The notes: generated by a model not told the origin, from the letters alone. DNA of 64,000 bases from an uncultured Collinsella sp. (GCA_959026535.1 CAUFMB010000001.1:19329-83328); one strand, 5' to 3'; numbered from the stretch's first letter, positions 52,391-59,940 are shown. Translations and numbers: made by a program.

Positions 52391-53079
52391 ACGAGCTCCA
52401 AAATGCCCAGAATGATGGGCTGATGCAGCAGATAAAAGGGGAGCGCATGACGTCCAAGGCTGGCGAGCGCCGGCAGGGGGTTGGCGTAGGCCCAGATTGG
52501 GGCGGTCTTATCGATTCCCTGCGCTATATGTGCGGCGAAGTATCCTGCAAGATACATAAAGATAAACGGGATGATGGGGTAGTAATCACCTGAGACAAAC
52601 CCAGGGCTTGGAAATCCCAGCCACGCCAGGTAGGGGACAGGGTAGGTCGTTTTGGGGATGCTCCAGGTGAGGGCAAACAACACAAGGCATAGGGACATGC
52701 CCCATCTCGCCGATATCTTCTTAAGGACGGGATCGGTCAACGCCACGATGCCGGTACATGCGGCCATGCAGTAGATGATGCCAAAATTAACTGAATCGTC
52801 GACTGAGACAAGTGTTGTTGCCAGCCAGACGACGAGTGCTGCTAAGGCGTATTTGGCGGCACGTTTGATATTGTTGCGCGAAAGGATGCACATCCAACCC
52901 GCGATAAACAAAAATACCCAGCTGATGCTGGCGCGCCAGATGTCTTGAAAGACGGTCTGGGTAAACCAGGGCATATCCCAGTCGTACAGGTAGGCGAAAT
53001 CGTAGCAAGCGTGAAAACCTGCCATTGAAATCATCGTAAACCCGCGGACGGTATCAAAGATGGTGATGCGTTTTTGCAT
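52375..53079 (-). CDS. Membrane protein of the heparan-alpha-glucosaminide N-acetyltransferase (DUF1624) type
   Basis: A 234-residue polytopic membrane protein with about seven hydrophobic segments. The N-terminus RITIFDTVRGFTMISMAGFH, with DxxRGxxM and a following His, and WRASISWVFLFIAGWMC match the HGSNAT/DUF1624 catalytic domain, as does LGRHALPFYLLHQPII at the end. The family transfers acyl groups from acyl-CoA across membranes; the acceptor here is unknown. Its ATG overlaps the lexA TAA, so it is probably co-transcribed with lexA and SOS-inducible, an unusual partner. Confidence 0.75.
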   Translation of the reverse strand: MQKRITIFDTVRGFTMISMAGFHACYDFAYLYDWDMPWFTQTVFQDIWRASISWVFLFIAGWMCILSRNNIKRAAKYALAALVVWLATTLVSVDDSVNFGIIYCMAACTGIVALTDPVLKKISARWGMSLCLVLFALTWSIPKTTYPVPYLAWLGFPSPGFVSGDYYPIIPFIFMYLAGYFAAHIAQGIDKTAPIWAYANPLPALASLGRHALPFYLLHQPIILGILELVYSVR

Positions 53080-53723
53080 TACGAGAACCGGCGCATCAAG
53101 CCGACGACTTTGCCCAAGATAACGGGATTCGTTGCATAGATAGGCTCCATGGTGTCATTTTCAGGCTGCAGACGTACGCGTCCCTGCTCCTTGTAGAACG
53201 TCTTGACGGTCGCTGAACCATCAATCATGGCCACGACAATTTCGCCGTTCATGGCACTCTTTTGTTCACGGACGATGATGTAATCGCCATTGAAGATGCC
53301 GACATTGATCATTGAGCTCCCATGCACCTCAAGGATAAAGGAACCCTGATCAGTGGCGATTTCGGTCGGGATAGTAAAAGTGTCTTCGATATTCTGTTCG
53401 GCCAGAATGGGAATCCCAGCCGCGACGCGACCAACGAGCGGTAGCGAGACCGTTCCGCGAGGTGCGGTGGGCTCGTCAGATTTAGAAATTGAGACAGAGG
53501 AACCGTCCTCGTTAAAGAGTTCCAGGGCGCGCGGTTTGGTGGCATCGCGCTTGAGTAGCCCGCGCGCCTCCAGGGCAGATAGATGGGCGTGCACGGTGCT
53601 GGGGGAGGAAAGGCCCACGGCAGAAGCCATCTCGCGCACGCTGGGCGGATAACCCTTCTCCTGCTGATATTCCTTGATGAAGTCGTAAATTTGCTGCTGA
53701 CGCTTGGTAATTTTGCGAGCCAT
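53079..53723 (-). CDS. lexA: SOS repressor LexA
   Basis: A repressor of DNA-damage genes that cleaves itself when RecA filaments form. The 214-residue protein has an N-terminal winged helix (QQIYDFIKEYQQEKGYPPSV, REMASAVGLSSPSTVHAHL), the cleavage site VAAGIP (Ala102-Gly103), and catalytic Ser137 in EVHGSSMINVG with Lys174 in TVKTFY. ATG 53723 is preceded by AGAGGAT at the right distance; two in-frame codons upstream lack a site. SOS boxes lie 24, 52 and 80 bases upstream, so it is autoregulated. Confidence 0.97.
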   Translation of the reverse strand: MARKITKRQQQIYDFIKEYQQEKGYPPSVREMASAVGLSSPSTVHAHLSALEARGLLKRDATKPRALELFNEDGSSVSISKSDEPTAPRGTVSLPLVGRVAAGIPILAEQNIEDTFTIPTEIATDQGSFILEVHGSSMINVGIFNGDYIIVREQKSAMNGEIVVAMIDGSATVKTFYKEQGRVRLQPENDTMEPIYATNPVILGKVVGLMRRFS

Positions 53724-53746
53724 CAGGGCATCCTCTCTACCCATGT

Positions 53747-53816
53747 CAAACAAATGTTCGAATTTTGCTTGACAGGAACAACTGTTCGAAGATAATAATA
53801 ACCGAACATTCGTTCT
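53747..53816. promoter_or_regulatory. Three LexA boxes in the lexA / LysM-protein divergent promoter region
   Basis: CAAACAAATGTTCG (53747-53760), GGAACAACTGTTCG (53775-53788) and CGAACATTCGTTCT (53803-53816) fit GAAC-N4-GTTC, the first and third with one end-base change. Centres are 28 bases apart each time. The middle box lies directly after a plus-strand -35 TTGACA (53769-53774) and before GATAAT (53791-53796, spacer 16), the promoter of the LysM gene. Confidence 0.88.
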
Positions 53817-53883
53817 CGCGCTAGACATTTTTGTCCGCGCGGCTTGATAAAACTGTTCTCAGCAAAACACACGAGAGGAGAAC

Positions 53884-54336
53884 ATGATGAACGCAACGAA
53901 TATGGTCCAGGGAAACCTCGCCCTTAAGCTTGAGACGCCTGCAGAACCCACTTTTACGGTTGTTCAGGGTGGCCGCTCCGGCTTTCAGCCTTTGACTGTA
54001 AAGCCTGCTCGCAATCAGCAGACTGTAGTCGCGCCGGCCCGCGTTGCCCTGAAGGTTCCGACGATTGTCGCCTTTGCCGTTGCGCTTACGCTCTTCTTTG
54101 TCCTCGCTACGTCGGTCTTTAGCGCTCGTCACGCCGCGTATGCCGAGTCCGTTTCCAACGTTACCTACGAGACCATTCGCGTTCAGCCTGGCGACTCTCT
54201 TTGGTCGCTTGCCGAGGAATATCCAATCGAAGGCCTTTCCACGCAAGAGACTTCCGACATGATCCGTAACGTCAATCATCTGGAGCATGGTTCGCTCGCC
54301 GCCGGTGCGCATCTTAAGGTTCCTGCTCGTTCGTAA
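53884..54336 (+). CDS. SOS-type LysM membrane protein (YneA/ChiZ-like cell-division inhibitor)
   Basis: A 150-residue protein with a cytoplasmic N-terminus of about 55 residues, one membrane segment at about 58-80 (VPTIVAFAVALTLFFVLATS) and an outside LysM domain (about 95-148: YETIRVQPGDSLWSLAEEYP). YneA in Bacillus and ChiZ in Mycobacterium share TM plus LysM, lie divergent from lexA and halt division during the SOS response. Here the gene is divergent from lexA with LexA boxes in its promoter, so the same role is likely, although sequence similarity between such proteins is low. RBS GAGAGGAG. Confidence 0.82.
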   Translation: MMNATNMVQGNLALKLETPAEPTFTVVQGGRSGFQPLTVKPARNQQTVVAPARVALKVPTIVAFAVALTLFFVLATSVFSARHAAYAESVSNVTYETIRVQPGDSLWSLAEEYPIEGLSTQETSDMIRNVNHLEHGSLAAGAHLKVPARS

Positions 54337-54387
54337 TCATTATCGCGCTGCGCATGGTACCCTTGTTATCGTTTAAGAGGAGGTACC

Positions 54388-54831
54388 ATGCGCTGTCCCA
54401 AATGCGGCAAGGCACATACCCGCGTCGTTGATTCCCGTATGCAGGAGTCAAATAACACCATTAAGCGCCGTCGCGAATGTTGCTCGTGTAACTACCGCTT
54501 TACAACGTTCGAACGATGCGAAGACCCAATCGAGGTCATTAAGTCAGACGGAACCAAGCAGCGGTTCGATCGCAATAAGCTGCTCGTCGGCTTGATGCGC
54601 GCCACCATCAAGCGCGATATCGACACTAAGAAGCTCAATGAGATTATCGATGACATCGAGGTCGAGCTGCGCTCTCGCACGCTGACGGCCGTCACGTCGC
54701 ATGAGTTGGGTGACATGGTGCTCAAGCGCTTGGCCAAGATCGACAAGGTGGCGTACATCCGCTTTGCCTCGGTCTACCGCGATTTCAAAGACGTCGATGA
54801 GTTTCTGCAAGAGCTCGACAAGCTAAGGTGA
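54388..54831 (+). CDS. nrdR: Transcriptional repressor NrdR
   Basis: NrdR represses ribonucleotide reductase genes in response to ATP/dATP. The 147-residue protein has a zinc ribbon ([15 protein letters not shown], then [13 protein letters not shown]) and an ATP-cone ([20 protein letters not shown]). GAGGAGG precedes the start. The lexA-LysM-nrdR neighbourhood is typical of actinobacteria. dut follows four bases later. Confidence 0.95.
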   Translation: MRCPKCGKAHTRVVDSRMQESNNTIKRRRECCSCNYRFTTFERCEDPIEVIKSDGTKQRFDRNKLLVGLMRATIKRDIDTKKLNEIIDDIEVELRSRTLTAVTSHELGDMVLKRLAKIDKVAYIRFASVYRDFKDVDEFLQELDKLR

Positions 54832-54835
54832 TTCC

Positions 54836-55279
54836 ATGTCCAACATTACCATCAATATAAAGCGTCTCGACCCCACCGTCGAGCTTCCCAAATACGCCCA
54901 TCCCACCGATGCCGGCTTGGATCTGCGCTCCAACGAGGACTGCGTCCTGAAGCCCTTCGAACGCCGTCTGGTCTCTACTGGGTTGGCCATCGCCCTGCCC
55001 GACGGCTACGCCGGCTTTGTCCAGCCCCGCAGCGGCTTGGCCATCAAGCAGGGCCTGTCTATAGTCAATACGCCGGGCCTCATCGACGCCCACTACCGAG
55101 GAGAACTCAAGGTTATCCTCATTAACCTGGATCCCTCCAACAACATCCAAATCAACAAAGGCGACCGCATAGCCCAACTTGTCATCCAAGAAGTCCCCAC
55201 GGTCAACCTCATAGAAGTAGAAGAACTAGACGAAACCGACCGAGGCAACGGAGGCTTCGGCTCCAGCGGCGTCGCTTAA
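54836..55279 (+). CDS. dut: dUTP diphosphatase
   Basis: Trimeric dUTPase hydrolyses dUTP to dUMP, keeping uracil out of DNA and feeding dTMP synthesis. The 147-residue protein has all five motifs: [41 protein letters not shown] and [10 protein letters not shown]. From about base 55080 codon choice shifts to A-ending codons (CAA, GAA, ATA, CTA, CGA, GGA) that neighbouring genes rarely use. A long hairpin element begins 21 bases after the stop. Confidence 0.95.
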   Translation: MSNITINIKRLDPTVELPKYAHPTDAGLDLRSNEDCVLKPFERRLVSTGLAIALPDGYAGFVQPRSGLAIKQGLSIVNTPGLIDAHYRGELKVILINLDPSNNIQINKGDRIAQLVIQEVPTVNLIEVEELDETDRGNGGFGSSGVA

Positions 55280-55299
55280 TCATTTTCAAGATGTAGAGT

Positions 55300-55405
55300 T
55301 GGCCTCTCACCCGGGGCCCACACATATCATCCCGTGCTCAAACATTCTCGCTACGCTGCGAAACTGCGCGCGGGACGATATGTGTGGGCCCCGGGTGAGA
55401 GGCCA
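55300..55405 (+). repeat. Long hairpin element, family B copy 1
   Basis: Arms 55300-55334 and 55371-55405 (GGCCTCTCACCCGGGGCCCA, then CACATATCATCCCG) pair over 35 bases with one A-C mismatch. They enclose a 36-base core that starts TGCTCAAACATTCTCGCT and ends CGAAACTGCGCG. The core recurs inverted at 55695-55730 with one change. The outer arms do not. Confidence 0.9.
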
Positions 55406-55660
55406 CATACTTGAATATGTATTTCGACTTGCGCGGTGGGCCTCATCAATATAATTACGACTTGTTTGTTGTTCTGACTCTCTATTAGCTGGACTACATC
55501 CTTGTAAATCCTAACCGGGAATGTGTTTTAGGTTCTAGTTAGTATGCGGCAAAGGGATACCGCCTTTGTCGCATCGGCTTACTGTATTTATATTTTCCTG
55601 TTTTACCTTTGCAGGTTCTAATGGAGGGGATACCGAAGTAGCTGCTAGTAAGTAAACGCA
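55406..55660. other. AT-rich spacer between family B hairpins
   Basis: About 255 bases without an ORF of note. It contains an imperfect hairpin at 55544-55574 (ATGCGGCAAAGG with CCTTTGTCGCAT) and two related stretches: GGTTCTAGTTAG followed later by GGGATACCG (about 55531-55562), and GGTTCTAATGG followed by GGGGATACCG (about 55614-55635). Its function is unknown. Confidence 0.5.
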
Positions 55661-55764
55661 GCCGCTCTGCCGGAGCCGCCCTTATATCGTTCCACGCGCA
55701 GTTTCGCAGCGAAGCGAGAATGTTTGAGCATGGAATGATATAAGGGCGGCTCCGGCAGAGCGGC
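55661..55764 (-). repeat. Long hairpin element, family B copy 2 (inverted)
   Basis: Arms 55661-55694 and 55731-55764 (GCCGCTCTGCCGGAGCCGCC, then CTTATATCGTTCCA) pair over 34 bases with one mismatch. The enclosed 36-base core is the reverse complement of the family B copy 1 core with one difference. Read in core orientation, the single A-C mismatch is at the same place as in copy 1 (ATATCA-T..). Confidence 0.9.
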
Positions 55765-55774
55765 GGACATTCGA

Positions 55775-57076
55775 CTAGCGGATATGCGCGGGCTTTCCGC
55801 CCCAGTAGAAGCGGCAGAAGGCTCGTTTGCGCTTTTGGGGTTTGCCTACTAGCTCCATGGTTGCGATGGCGATGTCCTCGGCTGCGTGGGGGCGGCGTAG
55901 TACTTCGCCGTTGATGAGTAGCGCTTTGAGCGACTCAGGGTGGTCGTGCAGGTGACGAAGCGTCACGATGAGCTCGCGTGCGGTGGTGACGTGCATGCTG
56001 GCGCCCATGCCGGTAAGCATCGTGGTGTTGGCCTTTTCCTGACCGTATGATTTGCCCAGCAGGATCATCGGCAGATGAGCGCACAGGCACTCGGTGACCG
56101 TGAGTCCGCCTGATTTGAGGATTGCCAGGTCGCAGCCGTGCATGAGGGCCGCCATGTCGTCCACGTAGTCCAGAACCGTGACGTTGTCGAGCTTCATGGC
56201 GTCGAAGAGCGTCTTGAGTCGGGCGGCGTATTCCTTATCCTTGCCCGGTAAAAAGACAAAGTGCATGTCCTCAAAGCTGCGTAAGAAGGGGAGCGTGTGG
56301 TCCATCGCGGCACGGAAACGCACGTATGGTTGGGGCAAACTGGCGCCGGCCATCACCAATACGACGGTTTTGTCTATGGGGAGATTGAACTTGCTCAGCT
56401 CTTCCTCGCGATCGTAATTTGAATCGAAACCGGCTCGGATGGGGATGCCCGTTATGCGGATCTTTGACTCGGGAACTTTGCGGGGGCGCAGCGTTTCGGC
56501 CATAAACTCGTTGGCCACGCAGAACAGGTCGGTGTCCTTGTGGGGCCAAAAGCCTTCGACTTCATAGTCTGTTGGTACGCAGATGACCGGATAATCGATA
56601 CCCGTAATAACGCGGGCACCCACGGCAACATTGGCTGCTGTGATGTGCGTTGCGACCACGGCTATAGGCCTGCGGCGACGAATATATTCGTTGAAGGCGG
56701 GGAACATAATTCGCGACCATGCCGTGCCGCCACCCCAGAGAAGATGCCCCGTAAGCGTATATCGCCAGGTCAGGTCGTAAATGGGGCGTGTGGCTCCCGT
56801 AAAAGAAGCCGCGGTCTTATTGCCGTCGAATTTAATACGTCCAAAATCAAGGATATCGAGCACTTCAATTTCAATATCCTCAGGGATTCCCTTGGTGCCG
56901 CGGATAAGGTCAAATGCTTGTGCAATCGCGTTGGCGGCGGCTTTGTGGCCCGATCCAACTGATGCGTGCACAATGGTTACCAGGGGTTTTTGTGCAGGTA
57001 AAACGGTCATTTGCTCCGGTTGGGGAGTGGCTTGCATGGGCAGGGGAGCGCTATTGCTCGTCTGCGTTTGATCCAT
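55775..57076 (-). CDS. MGDG synthase/UgtP-type lipid glycosyltransferase (GT28)
   Basis: A 433-residue glycosyltransferase of the monogalactosyl/diglucosyl-diacylglycerol synthase type, probably glycosylating membrane diacylglycerol. After a Gln/Pro-rich N-terminal tail (about 1-38), the MGDG-synthase domain has TIVHASVGSGHKAAANAIAQ and VVATHITAANVAV, then a GT28 C-terminal domain with LVMAGASLPQPYVRF, LPGKDKEYAARL, LDYVDDMAALMHGCDLAILK and SGGLTVTECL. ATG 57076 follows GAAGGGGAG; the open frame further upstream is shadow of trxB. It may be soluble but membrane-associated. Substrate identity is inferred. Confidence 0.82.
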   Translation of the reverse strand: MDQTQTSNSAPLPMQATPQPEQMTVLPAQKPLVTIVHASVGSGHKAAANAIAQAFDLIRGTKGIPEDIEIEVLDILDFGRIKFDGNKTAASFTGATRPIYDLTWRYTLTGHLLWGGGTAWSRIMFPAFNEYIRRRRPIAVVATHITAANVAVGARVITGIDYPVICVPTDYEVEGFWPHKDTDLFCVANEFMAETLRPRKVPESKIRITGIPIRAGFDSNYDREEELSKFNLPIDKTVVLVMAGASLPQPYVRFRAAMDHTLPFLRSFEDMHFVFLPGKDKEYAARLKTLFDAMKLDNVTVLDYVDDMAALMHGCDLAILKSGGLTVTECLCAHLPMILLGKSYGQEKANTTMLTGMGASMHVTTARELIVTLRHLHDHPESLKALLINGEVLRRPHAAEDIAIATMELVGKPQKRKRAFCRFYWGGKPAHIR

Positions 57077-57193
57077 CGATAACTCCCCTTCAGCTTTGTT
57101 ACGCGATTTATCATTGTAGTGCATGAGTGTCATGTTCACGTAAATTTGGGTATGAGCGCAAAGAACGACAACGTTTCGACGAGAGGATTCTTC

Positions 57194-58132
57194 ATGACTA
57201 CCGATCAGCCGATTGATGTTGCGATTATCGGTGGAGGCCCCGCGGGCTATGCTGCCGCCATTTACGCTGCGCGTGCCAACCTGACGACGACCGTGATTGA
57301 GCAGGGCATGTCGGGTGGACAGATCGCCACGACCAATGAGGTCGAGAACTATCCGGGCATTCCGCTCTTGAGTGGCGCCGAACTCGGCGAGCGTTTTCAG
57401 CAACATGCAGAGGGGCTGGGAGCGCAGGTTACATGGAGCATGGTTACGGGTATCGATTACGATGCCGATGCAGCGCTGTTTACGGTGCATCACGATATGG
57501 GCGATACGCTTGCCTCGAGCGTTATCGCTTGCATGGGTGCCACGCCGCGTCCGGCAGGTTTCGCTGGCGAGGATACCTATCGCGGTCGTGGCGTTTCATA
57601 TTGCGCAACATGTGACGGCATGTTCTTCCGCGGCAAACAGGTCTTTGTAATCGGTGGTGGCAATTCGGCATGCGAAGAGGCACTGTTCCTGTCAGACATT
57701 GCCAGCAGTGTGACCATCGTGCTGCGCCGCGACCAGTTCCGTGCGCCTGATGGTGTTGTTCAGAAAGTACTCAAAAAGGACAATATTACAGTTAGGTACC
57801 AAACTAGTATTGTTGAGCTTTCTGGTGAAGCGATGCCCACGACAATTTCGTTCAAGGACAATGCAAGCGGTAAGACGCATGCTGAGACCTTTGAGCCTGG
57901 CTCGTTTGGCATCTTTGTCTTTACCGGGACGCAACCCCATACCGAGCTTGTTGAGCATCTTGTCGATCTGGCGCCTGATGGCGGCATTCTGACTGATGAA
58001 TCCATGGCGACCCGCACGCCAGGTCTATTTGCTGCTGGCGATATCCGTTCCAAGCGCTTACGTCAGGTTGTGACCGCCGTTTCTGACGGAGCCATAGCAG
58101 CAACGAGCGCATACGCGTTTCTCCGCGGATAA
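57194..58132 (+). CDS. trxB: Thioredoxin reductase
   Basis: FAD enzyme that reduces thioredoxin with NADPH. The 312-residue protein has the FAD motif IIGGGPAGYAAAIYAAR, GGQIATTNEVENYPG, redox CATC in SYCATCDGMFF (about 137-147), the second nucleotide motif VIGGGNSACEEALFL and the C-terminal AAGDIRSKRLRQVVTAVSDG. ATG 57194 follows GAGAGGATT. The call follows family motifs; some related flavoproteins use other partners. Confidence 0.92.
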   Translation: MTTDQPIDVAIIGGGPAGYAAAIYAARANLTTTVIEQGMSGGQIATTNEVENYPGIPLLSGAELGERFQQHAEGLGAQVTWSMVTGIDYDADAALFTVHHDMGDTLASSVIACMGATPRPAGFAGEDTYRGRGVSYCATCDGMFFRGKQVFVIGGGNSACEEALFLSDIASSVTIVLRRDQFRAPDGVVQKVLKKDNITVRYQTSIVELSGEAMPTTISFKDNASGKTHAETFEPGSFGIFVFTGTQPHTELVEHLVDLAPDGGILTDESMATRTPGLFAAGDIRSKRLRQVVTAVSDGAIAATSAYAFLRG

Positions 58133-58173
58133 GTTCGATAATATATCTTATGTAAGGTTGCTATCTTTAAAAC

Positions 58174-58217
58174 AAAGTGGTTGGACGGTGCATCAATGTG
58201 CTGTCCAACCACTTTTA
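58174..58217 (+). terminator. Terminator of trxB
   Basis: AAAGTGGTTGGAC pairs with GTCCAACCACTTT, followed by TACTT. The first T-run is inside the stem, giving CCACTTTT at the end. Confidence 0.8.
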
Positions 58218-58224
58218 CTTGCCG

Positions 58225-58268
58225 GCTATATGGTATGCAAAACTAGATAACCTAGAATACAATATAGC
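58225..58268 (+). promoter_or_regulatory. Operator-like dyad upstream of the DUF1836 gene
   Basis: GCTATATGGTAT and ATACAATATAGC form an interrupted palindrome. Inside it, GTATGCAAAACTAGATA (58233-58249) matches GTATTCAAAACTAGATA upstream of degV (59907-59923) at 16 of 17 bases. TACAAT at 58258-58263 is a possible -10. Confidence 0.55.
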
Positions 58269-58287
58269 TAATGAACGGAGGATCCTT

Positions 58288-58899
58288 ATGAACCACGCCA
58301 AACGCGTTATCCCGATGTCCGATACATCGGTCAGCATTAAGCCTGAGGATATTCAGCCCACTGTGCTGCCCGATGCATTTATTCAGTCCGATATCGTGCG
58401 CAAACTTAATACGTTGAGTCTGCCGCGCTATAACCAGTTGCCCAATGTGACGCTCTACCGCGACCAGGTTATTGAGTATGTTGCGCTGTGGATGGAGCCG
58501 CTGTCCATTTGCGTTGAGCAGCCTGTCATTACGCCATCGATGATCAATAACTACGTGAAGGTCGGCCTGGTGCCTGCTCCGGTCAAAAAGCAATATGGCC
58601 GCGAGCAGATTGCCCGCCTGATCGCTATCTGCATCTTTAAGCAGGTGCTACCTATTGCTGCGGTGCAGGCACTCTTTAACATTCAGCGTTTGAGCTACGA
58701 TGCCCCGACGGCCTTTGATTATGTGGTCGATCAGCTCGAGGCATCGATTCGTTCGGCGTTTTCCGTCGAGCAGACGCCGGTTCCCGATACGGCGCATCAG
58801 GTAACGCGTGAGTCGCTGCTTGTGCGCAGCGCGGTTTCATCCTTTGTTTCGAAGGCTTACTTGATGAGCTATCTCAAGTTCAACGGGTTTAATGGCTAG
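58288..58899 (+). CDS. DUF1836 domain protein, probable MerR-like regulator
   Basis: A 203-residue protein. Residues about 60-150 match the DUF1836 pattern, a MerR-like winged helix: YRDQVIEYVALWME, then CVEQPVITPSMINNYVKVGL and YGREQIARLIAICIFKQVLP. The C-terminal helical part is unrecognised. Ligand and targets are unknown. ATG 58288 follows ACGGAGGATC; MSDTSVS at 58315 is an alternative start. An operator-like motif upstream is shared with degV next door, so it may control itself and degV. Ends with a bidirectional terminator. Confidence 0.78.
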   Translation: MNHAKRVIPMSDTSVSIKPEDIQPTVLPDAFIQSDIVRKLNTLSLPRYNQLPNVTLYRDQVIEYVALWMEPLSICVEQPVITPSMINNYVKVGLVPAPVKKQYGREQIARLIAICIFKQVLPIAAVQALFNIQRLSYDAPTAFDYVVDQLEASIRSAFSVEQTPVPDTAHQVTRESLLVRSAVSSFVSKAYLMSYLKFNGFNG

Positions 58900-58908
58900 C
58901 CGACGTAT

Positions 58909-58959
58909 AAAACGGGCGGGACAAAGAGCCATCTGTCGCTTTGTCCCGCCCGTTTTTTT
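58909..58959. terminator. Bidirectional terminator between the DUF1836 gene and degV
   Basis: AAACGGGCGGGACAAAG and CTTTGTCCCGCCCGTTT form a 17-bp perfect stem with T-runs on both strands, between the two convergent genes. Confidence 0.95.
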
Positions 58960-58972
58960 GCTTGGTTGGACT

Positions 58973-59839
58973 TTATTTGCCCGAAGCTACGCCCATGCCG
59001 TAGCCGATGATCAGGCCGTGCATCTCGGCGTAATAGGAATCCAGGCCGTTGCAGGGCATGATGATGGTCTTGGAGCAGGGCCAATGTTCGACTATGCGAT
59101 CAGTAAGCGCCTGGGCTCCAGCTTCGTTCTCAACGTGATCGATGATGACCTCACCGCCCGTAAAGCCCTCGGCTTCCATAGTGTCGATGATCTTGTTGAG
59201 CATCTTCTTTTCGCCACGCGTGTGCCCGACGAGTTCGATTTTACCGGCCTCACTCGCCGTGCCCAAAATGCGGATATTGAGCTTGTTGGCAATGACGCCG
59301 GCTGCCTTAGGGATACGTCCGGCTTTGGCGAGGTTTTCGTAATTGCACAAACTGAAGAGGATTTTGCTGTTCTGTTCAAGGCTATCGAAGTATGCGCAAG
59401 CATCCTCGAATGAGACATTCGGATTGCTTGCAAGATAGCGGTCGAACAGCAAGAAAATGAGGTCCATTTTGCCGCCAGCTGCGCGTGAATTGACTAGATG
59501 AATCTGTCGGTCGGGCTCCTCGGCAAGAACCATATCGCGAGCCGTGGCTGCCGCGTTGTAGCTGCCCGACACGCCCTCAGAGATCGGCATGCAGATGGTC
59601 TTGTCTGCCAATTTGAAGAGCTCGGCCCACTCCCCCACGCTGGGACAAGCGCTCGAAGAGGCATTCGTCTCCGCCTGAACAGCGCAGTTGAGCTCATGAA
59701 CATCGAGCGAAAGGTCATCGACGAATTCACGCTCCCCCACTCGAATTTTGAGGGGAGCAAATGCAAAGGTGGTATGGGGTGCGATCGGTTGCCAATCGCG
59801 GAGGTTGCAGCTTGAATCGGAGATAAGTGCCCAGCTCAT
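58973..59839 (-). CDS. DegV family fatty-acid-binding protein
   Basis: A 288-residue DegV/FakB-type protein. These bind a fatty acid and, in Firmicutes, present it to the kinase FakA. ALISDSSCNLRDWQ at the N-terminus, ISEGVSGSYNAA with the family serine, VNSRAAGGKMDLI and NLAKAGRIPKAAG fit. The usual SxTTSQPS segment reads NASSSACPSVGEW. No fakA is nearby. Upstream on its strand lie TATAAT at 59869-59874 and a 12-bp inverted repeat at 59897-59927. Confidence 0.88.
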   Translation of the reverse strand: MSWALISDSSCNLRDWQPIAPHTTFAFAPLKIRVGEREFVDDLSLDVHELNCAVQAETNASSSACPSVGEWAELFKLADKTICMPISEGVSGSYNAAATARDMVLAEEPDRQIHLVNSRAAGGKMDLIFLLFDRYLASNPNVSFEDACAYFDSLEQNSKILFSLCNYENLAKAGRIPKAAGVIANKLNIRILGTASEAGKIELVGHTRGEKKMLNKIIDTMEAEGFTGGEVIIDHVENEAGAQALTDRIVEHWPCSKTIIMPCNGLDSYYAEMHGLIIGYGMGVASGK

Positions 59840-59896
59840 AGAGGGTCCTTTCTAATCGTTCCCATTCAATTATAGCCATCTTGCAGACCGATTGGG

Positions 59897-59927
59897 CCGC
59901 TATCTAGTATTCAAAACTAGATAGCGG
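59897..59927 (-). promoter_or_regulatory. Perfect 12-bp inverted repeat upstream of degV
   Basis: CCGCTATCTAGT and ACTAGATAGCGG flank ATTCAAA. It lies just upstream of the degV -10 TATAAT (59869-59874, minus). Part of it (GTATTCAAAACTAGATA) is shared with the DUF1836 gene upstream region. Confidence 0.65.
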
Positions 59928-59940
59928 ACTGCACTAAAGG

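Noticed and set aside
55300..55764. Invertible promoter or phase-variation switch
   Set aside because: Inverted copies around a spacer would permit inversion, but no recombinase gene is adjacent, no promoter was found in the spacer, and outer arms differ between the copies; kept only as a test in the findings.
57077..57493. N-terminal extension of the lipid glycosyltransferase frame to 57493
   Set aside because: The extension lies opposite trxB and its leader, has no family similarity, and a good ribosome site stands before ATG 57076.
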